From Rhodococcus sp. CH91 (lineage in GTDB: Bacteria > Actinomycetota > Actinomycetes > Mycobacteriales > Mycobacteriaceae): a DNA stretch of 64,000 bases. Positions 1 through 7,773 of this stretch are shown piece by piece. How positions within the stretch are numbered: the first letter of the stretch is position 1; each line of letters opens with the position of its first letter. A model generated the notes under the pieces. The model saw only the letters and a program-made list of their open reading frames with translations, made no database searches and had not been told where the DNA came from. Made by a program: the position numbers and the translations under genes. The DNA is taken from NCBI RefSeq assembly GCF_022554085.1, contig NZ_JAKFYR010000004.1, positions 310,001 through 374,000 on the forward strand. Direction: 5' to 3'.

Positions 1-1
1 C

Positions 2-211
2 ACCGAACCCCCTCGGCTCGAAGGCGGCCGCACCGGTGAGATCCGGGCGATCGCGCTGGACCGCAGCGCGGCGCGCGCGGCACTGCAGTGGGATCCGCGC
101 ACGAGCATTCGCGAGGGACTGCAGCTGACGGTCGAGTGGCTCCGCCGGACGACCGACGACGTGGTACCGGCCGGCACCGCAGTCACCGTGTCCGAGGGGA
201 GCTCACGGTGA
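2..211 (+). CDS. C-terminal fragment of an NAD-dependent sugar epimerase/dehydratase (5' end outside window)
   Basis: The frame is open from the window edge and reads 69 codons to a TGA. The end of the chain, with GLQLTVEWLRRT following a DPRTSIREG stretch, is how extended short-chain dehydrogenases of the UDP-glucose 4-epimerase/GDP-mannose dehydratase type finish: a final helix of the form SxxEGLxxTVEW. Only the tail is present, so cofactor and catalytic motifs cannot be checked. Its stop overlaps the next GTG start (GTGA), so it is probably translationally coupled to the GNAT gene. An activated-sugar enzyme here supports a glycan role for the islet. Family is inferred from about 30 residues. 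Confidence 0.6.
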   Translation, partial: TEPPRLEGGRTGEIRAIALDRSAARAALQWDPRTSIREGLQLTVEWLRRTTDDVVPAGTAVTVSEGSSR

Positions 212-1290
212 CGGCCACCGCCGACCGACCGGCACAGCGACTCGCCTCCGGCCGCGAGATCTCCCGGAGCCTGTGGCACGAACTGCACCGGGCCGATCCG
301 TACGCACTCCCCACCCAGTCACCCGAATGGATGGACGCGCTGACGCACAGCGGCGGATACCAGGATGCGGGACGGTTGTACACGAACCAGCAGGGCACAC
401 ACGCACTCCTCCCCCTGGTACGGCGCACCTATCCCACCGGGGGTCCGGCGATATTGCAGTCGATGCCGAGCAGCTGGGGCTTCGGCGGCCTGATCGCCCC
501 CTCGGGGGTCACGCCGGAGCTGGTGAGCGGTGTACTCGACGATCTCGAGCACTCCTCCGCTCTGCGGGTGCGGATACGCCCCAATCCCGTGCACGCGGCC
601 GCCTGGGAGGAGGCGGCCGCGGGCCGTGCCGGGGTCACGGCGATCCCGGCACGCGCGCACGTCCTCGATCTCGAGGGCGGTTTCGAGAAGGTGTGGACGG
701 AACGTATGGCGGGCTCCACGCGCACCTCGGTGCGGCGCGCGGAGAAGCGCGGGGTCGTCGTCGAGACCGACGACACCGGACGCTTCGTGCCGGTCTTCTA
801 CGAACTGCTGCTGCGGTCCTTCGACCGCTGGGCTCGCGCCCAGCACGAACCTCTCTGGCTGGCACGCTTCCGGGGACGTCACCGCGACCCTCGGACCAAG
901 TTCCGTGTGATCGCGGAACGGATGGGTCCGCGATGCCGGATCACCGTCGCGTGGGTGGAGGGCCGGCCCGCTGCTGCCATCCTGGTTCTCCGGGACGGCG
1001 CGAACGCGCACTACACCCGCGGAGCGATGGACAAGGAACTCGCCGCCCCCGTCCGCGCCAACGTCCTCCTGCACCGCATCGCCATCGAGGACGCGTGCCG
1101 ATCCGGCTGCCGCACCTATCACATGGGTGAGTCCGGCTCGTCGCACACGCTCTCCCGCTTCAAGGCCCAGTTCGGTGCGGTTCCGGTGGACTACGCCGAG
1201 TACTGGATCGAACGCGTCCCCGTCCACCGGGCCGACCGGGCGCTGCGCGGATACGTCAAACGAGCGATCGGATTCGTCGATGCGCGGTGA
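208..1290 (+). CDS. FemAB/BioF2-like GNAT acyltransferase (copy 1)
   Basis: A 360-residue protein. I start it at GTG 208, which overlaps the upstream stop and has an AGGGGA ribosome site about 8 nt before it; the longer frame upstream reads through the epimerase gene. The second half has the pattern of the GNAT fold found in FemAB/BioF2-like enzymes (PF13480 type): a basic STRTSVRRAEKRG segment, TVAWVEGRPAAAILVLRDG, HYTRGAMDKEL and YHMGESGSSHTLSRFKAQFG. Relatives transfer an amino-acyl or acyl group to peptidoglycan precursors or cell-surface sugars; the substrate here is unknown. No signal peptide, so cytoplasmic. It resembles the gene at 3222-4424, and its stop overlaps the following lipoprotein start by 11 bp. 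Confidence 0.75.
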   Translation: MTATADRPAQRLASGREISRSLWHELHRADPYALPTQSPEWMDALTHSGGYQDAGRLYTNQQGTHALLPLVRRTYPTGGPAILQSMPSSWGFGGLIAPSGVTPELVSGVLDDLEHSSALRVRIRPNPVHAAAWEEAAAGRAGVTAIPARAHVLDLEGGFEKVWTERMAGSTRTSVRRAEKRGVVVETDDTGRFVPVFYELLLRSFDRWARAQHEPLWLARFRGRHRDPRTKFRVIAERMGPRCRITVAWVEGRPAAAILVLRDGANAHYTRGAMDKELAAPVRANVLLHRIAIEDACRSGCRTYHMGESGSSHTLSRFKAQFGAVPVDYAEYWIERVPVHRADRALRGYVKRAIGFVDAR

Positions 1291-2290
1291 CAGACTCGTC
1301 CGACTGGTCGCACCGATCGTGCTGCTGACGACGCTCGCCGCGTGCACGACCGAGTCCCGCCCGCCCGATCGGGCACCCCTGGCCGAGGGCGAATACGTTC
1401 TCGTCGTGAATGCGCAGTCGAGTGATCTCCGCATCCACACTGCCGACGGTCTCGAACCTGCGGGCGACCCGATCGGCGTGGGGACCGCACCGTCCGACGT
1501 CGCGGTGAGCGCCGACGGCCGCCGGGCCTACGTGTCGAGTCCCCTCTCGAACGATGTGACGGTCGTCGACACGGCCGCGGGGCGCGCGATCGGTGACCCG
1601 ATCCGGGTGAGCACCTATCCGGCCGGACTCGCCGTCTCACCCGACGGCAGCCGCCTCTACGTCGCCGGCGGCGAGACCGACGACGTGCGCGCCTACGACA
1701 CCGGCACCGGCGAGCAGGTCGGTGTTCCGCTGCCGGTCGGGGACGCACCCGGTGGCCTGGCTCTCTCCCGCGATGGGGGACGACTCTATGTGTCGAGCAT
1801 CTACCAGAACGACGTGCGTGTGATCGACACGGCCGCCTGGGCCGTGGTCGGCAATCCGATCGGGGTCGGCCGGGCACCCGCCCAGCTGGCCGTGAGCCCC
1901 GACGGCACCCGAGTGTTCGTGGCCGGACAGGATGCGGGGGACGTGACGGTCGTCGACACGCGGACGCGGACGACGATCGGTGATCCGATACCTGTCGGGG
2001 ACTTTCCCAGTGCCGTTCTCGTGAGCGGCGACGGAAGGAGGGTCTACGTGGCATCGCAGAACTCGAACGACGTCCGCATCGTCGACGCGCGGACCCGGAA
2101 GGTGGTCGGGAGACCGATCCCCACCGGGGAAGCACCGGACGGACTGGCCGCGAACGCCGACGGATCCCGCATCTACGTCACCAACATGTATTCGAACGAC
2201 GTCACCGTGATCGACACCTCCACCCTGCTTCCGGTGCGCTCCGACAGTTTTGCCGCCACACCGCGTGGCATTGCCGTGGCGCGGATATGA
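1280..2290 (+). CDS. YVTN-family seven-bladed beta-propeller lipoprotein
   Basis: 336 residues from ATG 1280, inside the end of the previous gene. The N-terminus is a lipoprotein signal: basic residues, a hydrophobic stretch and the lipobox LAAC, with the lipidated Cys near residue 22. The rest is about seven units of roughly 43 residues built on xVSPDGxRxYVxxxxSNDVTVIDT, the YVTN/YNCE propeller repeat. Such propellers are non-catalytic binding or scaffold proteins outside the membrane. The position between an acyltransferase and a GH16 glycanase, with overlapping starts and stops, suggests it binds or organises the same surface polymer; that role is inference. The longer frame upstream was rejected because it overlaps the GNAT gene and lacks the signal. 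Confidence 0.8.
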   Translation: MRGDRLVRLVAPIVLLTTLAACTTESRPPDRAPLAEGEYVLVVNAQSSDLRIHTADGLEPAGDPIGVGTAPSDVAVSADGRRAYVSSPLSNDVTVVDTAAGRAIGDPIRVSTYPAGLAVSPDGSRLYVAGGETDDVRAYDTGTGEQVGVPLPVGDAPGGLALSRDGGRLYVSSIYQNDVRVIDTAAWAVVGNPIGVGRAPAQLAVSPDGTRVFVAGQDAGDVTVVDTRTRTTIGDPIPVGDFPSAVLVSGDGRRVYVASQNSNDVRIVDARTRKVVGRPIPTGEAPDGLAANADGSRIYVTNMYSNDVTVIDTSTLLPVRSDSFAATPRGIAVARI

Positions 2291-3225
2291 GGGGGCCGGG
2301 AATGCACGAATCACGCAGGCTTGCTCGTCGCCGAAGTGGGCGCCACCGCGCCGGCCGGCGGCCCGTCCGGGCGGCCCGGGCACTCGTCCTGCTCGTCGCT
2401 CTCACGGCCTGCGGGCCGACCACCGCCTCGACGAGGATCGGGGAGGCTCCCCCGGCGACCTCCGTCTCGACCGAGGGGTGGGCACAGACCTTCGGCGACG
2501 AGTTCGACGGTCCGGCGGGAGCACCACCGGACCCGTCCGTGTGGGTCCCGGACGACGGTGGAACAGGCTGGGGGAACGACGAACTGCAGTACTACACGGA
2601 CGGTGACAACACCTTCCTCGACGGAGACGGGCACCTCGTGATCGAAGCCAGGGAAGGATCGGAGGGCCACACCTGCTGGTACGGCCGCTGCCGGTACACC
2701 AGCGGCAAGCTGACCTCCCGCAGGTCCGACGAAGTGATCGAATTCGACCAGCAGTACGGACGATTCGACGCCAGGATGAAGCTGCCTGTCGGAACCGGAC
2801 TGTGGCCTGCCTTCTGGCTGCTGGGCCGGAACATCGACGAGGTGGGCCATCCCGAAGCCGGGGAGATCGACGTGGTGGAGGTCGTGGGACGCCGCGACGA
2901 CGAGGTCGAGCAGCACGCCCACGGACCCGGACTGCATTTCGGAGCCGAACACATCCTGCCGCCCGGGCAGTCCGTGACGGACTGGCACACCTACGGAATC
3001 GAATGGTCACCGGATCGCATCGCCTGGCAGGTCGACGGGGAGACGACCCGAGTCCTCACACGTGAGGAGGCCGGTTCCGGATGGGTCTTCGATCAACCCT
3101 TCTTCCTCCTGATCAACCTGGCCGTGGGCGGTGAGTGGCCCGGCTCGCCCGATTCGGATACCGAGTTCCCGGCACGGATGCTCGTGGACCACATCCGTGT
3201 CTACCAACCGGAAGGTGCATCGTGA
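2287..3225 (+). CDS. GH16-family endo-beta-glycanase, lipoprotein
   Basis: 312 residues from ATG 2287, which overlaps the preceding stop (ATGA); ATG 2302 after a GGGG run is an alternative. A basic N-terminus, hydrophobic stretch and LTAC lipobox predict a membrane-anchored exported enzyme. The domain is glycoside hydrolase family 16: WGNDELQYYT, LWPAFWLLG, the active-site motif GEIDVVEVVG with nucleophile E193 and acid/base E198 around D195, then DWHTYGIEWSPDRIAWQVDG and the C-terminal DHIRVYQ strand. The family cleaves beta-1,3/1,4-glucans, galactans and similar polymers, and some members transglycosylate; the exact linkage cannot be read. All catalytic residues are present. It probably trims or remodels the polymer made by this locus. 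Confidence 0.85.
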   Translation: MRGPGMHESRRLARRRSGRHRAGRRPVRAARALVLLVALTACGPTTASTRIGEAPPATSVSTEGWAQTFGDEFDGPAGAPPDPSVWVPDDGGTGWGNDELQYYTDGDNTFLDGDGHLVIEAREGSEGHTCWYGRCRYTSGKLTSRRSDEVIEFDQQYGRFDARMKLPVGTGLWPAFWLLGRNIDEVGHPEAGEIDVVEVVGRRDDEVEQHAHGPGLHFGAEHILPPGQSVTDWHTYGIEWSPDRIAWQVDGETTRVLTREEAGSGWVFDQPFFLLINLAVGGEWPGSPDSDTEFPARMLVDHIRVYQPEGAS

Positions 3226-4424
3226 CCGGATCGATCCTCGACTCCGAATCCCCCGCCGTCCCCTACCGGACGCGGACGTTCTCCGGTCTCCACGGCCCTG
3301 TCCGGGTCACCACTCCGGCACCGCGGGATGCCTGGCGGGAAATCGCACGCGCGGATCCGTCCACCGGGCCGTCCCAGATCCCGGAATGGCTCGAGTGCGC
3401 CTGCGCCTCCGAAGGATGGATCGACGCGAGCCGTCTGTACGAGACCCGGGAGGGCCGGCGGATGGTCGTTCCACTCGTGCGGCGACCGGCCGTGCGGTTC
3501 CCCAGCCTGCCCGCGCGCCTCGACATCTACGCGTCGATGCCGCACGGGTGGTCCGTGGGCGGGATCCTCGCGCCCGGTGGCGTCACCGTCGAGGACATCG
3601 AGGCGGTGGCCCCGGATCTCGCGGCGACCTCCGGCGCGCGCATCATGATCAGGCCCGGCTTTTCGGCCGTGCCCTCCTGGTCGGAAGCCATGTCCCGCCA
3701 CGGCGCCCGGCTCCCTCGCCGATGCGACACCGGAACTTCGGCAACGTACATCCTCGATCTGGACGGCGGCTTCGACGCCGTCTGGGAGACGCGCTTCTCG
3801 CCGAAGGCACGATCGGGAATCCGCAATGCCCGGCGCAAGGCGGCCGAGGCGGGACTGGTGATCGAGTGCGGCAGTTCACCACAGTCGGTCGCCGACTTCT
3901 ACGACGTCTATCTGCGCTGGCTGGATCGGCGGGCGGTCGAACGGAACATGCCGCTCGCGCTCGCGCGCCGACTGGGCAGGCGACGCGAACCGCTGCGCCG
4001 ATTCGAGACGGTCGCACGGGTCTTCGGGGAGCAGAGCCGGATCTGGGTCGCCTCTCTCGACGGTGTTCCCGTCGCCGCCGCGTATGCGGTCTACCACGAG
4101 GGGGTCGGCATGGGCTGGCGCGCCTACAGCGACCGGGATCTCGCCGGGAATCTGCGCGCACACGAACTGCTGCAGGTCAGCGCGATCGAGCACGCCTGCC
4201 GGCTCGGGTGCCGCATCTTCGACATGGGCCAGACGGGGGGTGTCTCCGGCCTCGAACACGTCAAACGCCGGTTCGGCGGCGTCGTCCACCCCACTCCCGA
4301 AGTGGCATGGGAAGGACTCCCCCTGTCGAGTCTCGGACGCGGTTTCGTCGCCCTGCGGCGCACCGTCGAACGCGGTTCCCTCGCCCTGCACCAACGGCGG
4401 GCAGGCAACGGTCATGAGCTGTGA
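3222..4424 (+). CDS. FemAB/BioF2-like GNAT acyltransferase (copy 2)
   Basis: 400 residues starting at GTG 3222, overlapping the GH16 stop as GTGA, with AAGGTG upstream. The fold is that of the protein at 208-1290: FSPKARSGIRNARRKA matches its basic segment, then IWVASLDGVPVAAAYAVYHEG, AYSDRDLAGNLRAHELLQ and FDMGQTGGVSGLEHVKRRFGG. The two are related but clearly diverged, so they may transfer different groups or act on different positions. A 30-residue N-terminal extension not seen in copy 1 is present. Cytoplasmic. The product is unknown; the GNAT/FemAB family call is good. Confidence 0.75.
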   Translation: MTGSILDSESPAVPYRTRTFSGLHGPVRVTTPAPRDAWREIARADPSTGPSQIPEWLECACASEGWIDASRLYETREGRRMVVPLVRRPAVRFPSLPARLDIYASMPHGWSVGGILAPGGVTVEDIEAVAPDLAATSGARIMIRPGFSAVPSWSEAMSRHGARLPRRCDTGTSATYILDLDGGFDAVWETRFSPKARSGIRNARRKAAEAGLVIECGSSPQSVADFYDVYLRWLDRRAVERNMPLALARRLGRRREPLRRFETVARVFGEQSRIWVASLDGVPVAAAYAVYHEGVGMGWRAYSDRDLAGNLRAHELLQVSAIEHACRLGCRIFDMGQTGGVSGLEHVKRRFGGVVHPTPEVAWEGLPLSSLGRGFVALRRTVERGSLALHQRRAGNGHEL

Positions 4425-7116
4425 ACTGTCCTCGCTCACATCCGTCACTCCTCCCCCCGACCGGCTGACCGCCGTCGACCTGCTCTTCACGGCCCCCGAA
4501 CTCGCCCGGCTGTTGCGGCACGCCCTGCGGGACGAGGACTGGCTGGACGCCTACCTGCTCGCCGTCGGACTGACACAGATGGTCGAGGACGGTCTGCAAC
4601 CCGACCCTATGCAGCTCTTCCGGGCAGCAGAGCATCTGCGGCACACCGAGTCTCCTGCGATCAGGGCCGCCGGTCGCGTCGCGCACGCCGCGGCAGCCGG
4701 CATGTCCGCACCGGTGGCCGCGATGCGCCGGCAACGGGTACGACGACTCCGGACGCACCTTGCAACCGCAACGCTCGCCCTGGCACACACCGTGGTCGAC
4801 CACCTCCACCGCCCGCCTTCCCTGCCGGCCGAACTCGATCGCTCCCTCGACGAGGTCGTGCACCTCGCACCCGACGTGCTGCGGGTACCTTCGTGTTTCC
4901 GCAGCTTCGACCAGCATCCCGACGACATGGTCGAACTCGCACGACGGTTCCTCGAGCGATCCGATTCCTCGCCCCGGGTGTGTGTCGTCGGAGTCCGGAC
5001 CTCGGGTAGCTATCTCGCACCGCTGCTCGCCGCGAGCCTCGAGCAGAGAGGTGGGCCCGACGTCGACGTGACGAGCCATCGCCCAGGACGGCCGTGGGAG
5101 CGCACGGAAGCCTCCACCCTGAGGAAGGCCGCCGCCGAGGGAGCCACGATCCTCGTCGTCGACGATCCTCCCGTCACCGGTGGTGCGATCTCGGAGACGG
5201 TGCGGGCGGTGCTGGCACTCGGCGTCCCGAGACACCGGGTGGTCGTCGCAGCCGCTCTCGCCGGTGCGATGCCTCCCCCGGCGCTGGCGAGCCTGCCCGG
5301 GGTGTACCTGCCGTGGACACGATGGTCGGTGCACCATCGCCTGACTCGCCGCGCGGTCGCGGACGCCCTCGCGGAGATGCTCGGTCCCGGACATCACGTC
5401 GTCGCATCGGGGCCACGCCGTCTGCCCGGCGACAACCGGGCCCGGGTACGCGCCCGCTTCTCGGTCACCGTCTCCACGGAGTCGGGGACGTCACGACGCG
5501 AACTCCTCGTGGAAGGAGCCGGCCTGGGTTATTTCGGCCGCCATGCGGTCGCCGTCGCCACTCCTCTGGGAAGTCACGTCCCGCGAATCTACGGGGTCGT
5601 GGACGGTTTGCTCTATCGCGACTGGGCTCCCGGATCCGAGATCTCCGGGGATGCGCTCGCACTCGCCGAGTCGGTCGCCGGATACGTCGCCGATCGCGCT
5701 CGCGCCCTGCGGGTTCCGCACGACCGCAGCGCACACCTGAGAGGTCGCGGCACCTCGGCGTCGGCTGCGGCGCTCCTGCTCGGCAGCATGTTCGGGCGAC
5801 TCGCTCCCCTCGGTCGATACGTGCTGCTCGACCGGATCACCCGTGGCCTTCTCCGAACCGAGAGCCCGAGCGTCCCCGACGGTCAGACGCACACGCGGTA
5901 CTGGCGCCGCTCGTCGCCGACGGGGCCTGCGCACAAGGTGCATTTCCACCAGCAGTCCTTCAGCAATCTCGAGATGACCTGTTACGACTCGGTGTTCGAT
6001 CTGGCCGGTGCTGCCCTCGACTGCCGGGACGACGAGTTCGAGCGCACCCTCCGCCGGTCCTACACCGCGCGCACCGGAGAAGTGGTCGACGACGAGAGGT
6101 GGCTCCTCTACCGGCTGGCCCTGCTCTGGCGGCTGGGCCGTACCGGTGAGATCGCTCCCTCCGTCACCGCCGTCCGTTCCGCCGCGGCCGTGCACAGCTA
6201 TCTCTCGGCCGTCGTCCCTGCGCCGCGCTCGGCGGTCCGTCCTGCCGGTCCGCTGTGCGCCGTCGACCTCGACGGCGTACTCGAGACGTCCCCTCTGGGT
6301 TATCCGTGCACGACGCCACTCGGAGCCGTCTGCCTGAGGGCACTCACCGCGCACGGCTACCGGCCGGTGCCGGTGACGGGCAGGTGCCTCGACGACGTGA
6401 TCGATCTCTGCCGCCGTTTCGGACTGGCGGGCGGTGTCGCCGAGTACGGCACCGTCGTCTACGACGCGACGGGTGATCGGTGGACGGATCTGCGTTCGGC
6501 CGCAGCGGTCGCAGCGGTGGACCGTGCCCGCGCCTTCCTCCGCGAGTTCGGCGGGGTCGAGATCGACGAACGGTACCGGTTCGCCGTCCGTGCCCGCTCC
6601 GCACATGGTCCGCTTCCCGCCGATCTCACCGCCGGCGTGACCGCCGCGACCGACGGGGCGGTTCGCGCAGTCCGGGGACAGAGCCAGACGGATTTCGTGC
6701 CGCGCGAGATCGGCAAGGCCTCGGGATTGAGGCGACTGACGGATTCGCTCGAAACGAGAGTTGCTCTTGCCGTGGGTGATTCGGACGAAGACCTGAGCAT
6801 GCTGGCGCTGGCGGAAGTACGCCGGGCACCACGCAACGCGAGCGACTCCGTCCGCCGTTCGGGGGTTGCGATCAGCCGCTACGCATATCAGGCCGGACTC
6901 GCGGACGCCTGCACCGATCTGCTGGGTCACCGCCCCGGTGCGTGCCGGGTCTGCGCCCCCGCGCGGATTCCCGCACGCACCGTGGTGTTGTGCCGCGTAC
7001 TCGGCCTGCGCGAGAACGGGCTGCGCGGGCTGGCACCCCGCACAGGCCGCCTCGCCCTCACCCTCGCACTCCGGCGATGGGATTCCCCGGGCGGCGGGTC
7101 GACGTCATCCCGGTGA
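4414..7116 (+). CDS. Three-domain protein: phosphoribosyltransferase-like, kinase-like, HAD phosphatase
   Basis: 900 residues from ATG 4414, overlapping the upstream gene by 11 bp. Residues about 185-330 resemble a type I phosphoribosyltransferase: VCVVGVRTSGSYLAP, then ILVVDDPPVTGG near 247-256 in place of the PRPP-binding loop. Residues about 350-600 look like a small-molecule kinase: a strand-rich N-lobe, LYRDWAPG, and a loop at about 510-535 ending VFDLAGAALD like a metal-binding Asp; the canonical HGD is not evident. Residues about 615-830 are a C2-cap (Cof/SPP-type) HAD phosphatase: D618-L-D620-G, a VTGR motif II, a Lys in EIGKASG and GDSDED at 788-793. This suggests making or recycling a phosphorylated sugar or nucleoside-like metabolite. 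No named family recognised. The stop overlaps mazG by 12 bp, convergently. Confidence 0.7.
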   Translation: MSCELSSLTSVTPPPDRLTAVDLLFTAPELARLLRHALRDEDWLDAYLLAVGLTQMVEDGLQPDPMQLFRAAEHLRHTESPAIRAAGRVAHAAAAGMSAPVAAMRRQRVRRLRTHLATATLALAHTVVDHLHRPPSLPAELDRSLDEVVHLAPDVLRVPSCFRSFDQHPDDMVELARRFLERSDSSPRVCVVGVRTSGSYLAPLLAASLEQRGGPDVDVTSHRPGRPWERTEASTLRKAAAEGATILVVDDPPVTGGAISETVRAVLALGVPRHRVVVAAALAGAMPPPALASLPGVYLPWTRWSVHHRLTRRAVADALAEMLGPGHHVVASGPRRLPGDNRARVRARFSVTVSTESGTSRRELLVEGAGLGYFGRHAVAVATPLGSHVPRIYGVVDGLLYRDWAPGSEISGDALALAESVAGYVADRARALRVPHDRSAHLRGRGTSASAAALLLGSMFGRLAPLGRYVLLDRITRGLLRTESPSVPDGQTHTRYWRRSSPTGPAHKVHFHQQSFSNLEMTCYDSVFDLAGAALDCRDDEFERTLRRSYTARTGEVVDDERWLLYRLALLWRLGRTGEIAPSVTAVRSAAAVHSYLSAVVPAPRSAVRPAGPLCAVDLDGVLETSPLGYPCTTPLGAVCLRALTAHGYRPVPVTGRCLDDVIDLCRRFGLAGGVAEYGTVVYDATGDRWTDLRSAAAVAAVDRARAFLREFGGVEIDERYRFAVRARSAHGPLPADLTAGVTAATDGAVRAVRGQSQTDFVPREIGKASGLRRLTDSLETRVALAVGDSDEDLSMLALAEVRRAPRNASDSVRRSGVAISRYAYQAGLADACTDLLGHRPGACRVCAPARIPARTVVLCRVLGLRENGLRGLAPRTGRLALTLALRRWDSPGGGSTSSR

Positions 7117-7773
7117 CGACTCCGTCCAGTACCGACGCCACGCCTCCGCCGTCAGCGCGTCCCCGCCCGTGCCGTCCGCAGCCGCCGCACGTTCGGTAGC
7201 CCGGACACGATCGGCGAAGGACAGGACCACGGCGCGCAGCGACGCCTCGGCATCGGCCGCACCGAGGACACGCACGGTGCGCATCTCGTCGGGTACGAGA
7301 TCGTCCGGCAACCCGGCGCGGGTGGCCCGCTCGTACACCTTCTGTGCGAGTGCGAGAGCCGGTTGCGCCCTGGCGATCCCGTCGAGACACGACGCGCGGG
7401 CCTTCTCCGCCTTCTTCGCGACCTCCCAGGCGGCTTCCTGTTCCGCGACGTCGACCGGGCCGGTGTGACCGTTGGTCAGGTGCGGATTCCGGGCGGCGAG
7501 CTTCGCCACGAGCGTGGCGGCCACGTCGTCGACGGTGAACCGGCCGTCCGCCTCGGCGATACGCGAGTGGAACAGGACCTGGAGCAACAGGTCGCCGAGC
7601 TCCTCACGGAGTTCGTCCGGATCCCCCGACTCGATGGCGTCGAGTACCTCGTAGGTCTCCTCGACGAGATAGCGACGGAGACTCTCGTGGGTCTGGGTGA
7701 CCTCCCAGCCGCCGAAGGACCAGAGCCGGTCCATCACAACCGCGGCGTCGCGAAGAGCGGTGTAGTCGCTCAT
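7105..7773 (-). CDS. mazG: Nucleoside triphosphate pyrophosphohydrolase MazG
   Basis: 222 residues from ATG 7773, which overlaps the mfd stop (ATGA), so the two are coupled. MazG hydrolyses (d)NTPs, including oxidised ones, to NMP and pyrophosphate, a house-cleaning role. The N-terminal half carries the family core [26 protein letters not shown] and the metal-binding [14 protein letters not shown] helix; the helix after NPHL completes the fold. The C-terminal half is a looser actinobacterial extension. The mfd-mazG order matches the mycobacterial arrangement. The longer upstream frame lies inside mfd and was rejected. Confidence 0.93.
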   Translation of the reverse strand: MSDYTALRDAAVVMDRLWSFGGWEVTQTHESLRRYLVEETYEVLDAIESGDPDELREELGDLLLQVLFHSRIAEADGRFTVDDVAATLVAKLAARNPHLTNGHTGPVDVAEQEAAWEVAKKAEKARASCLDGIARAQPALALAQKVYERATRAGLPDDLVPDEMRTVRVLGAADAEASLRAVVLSFADRVRATERAAAADGTGGDALTAEAWRRYWTESSPG

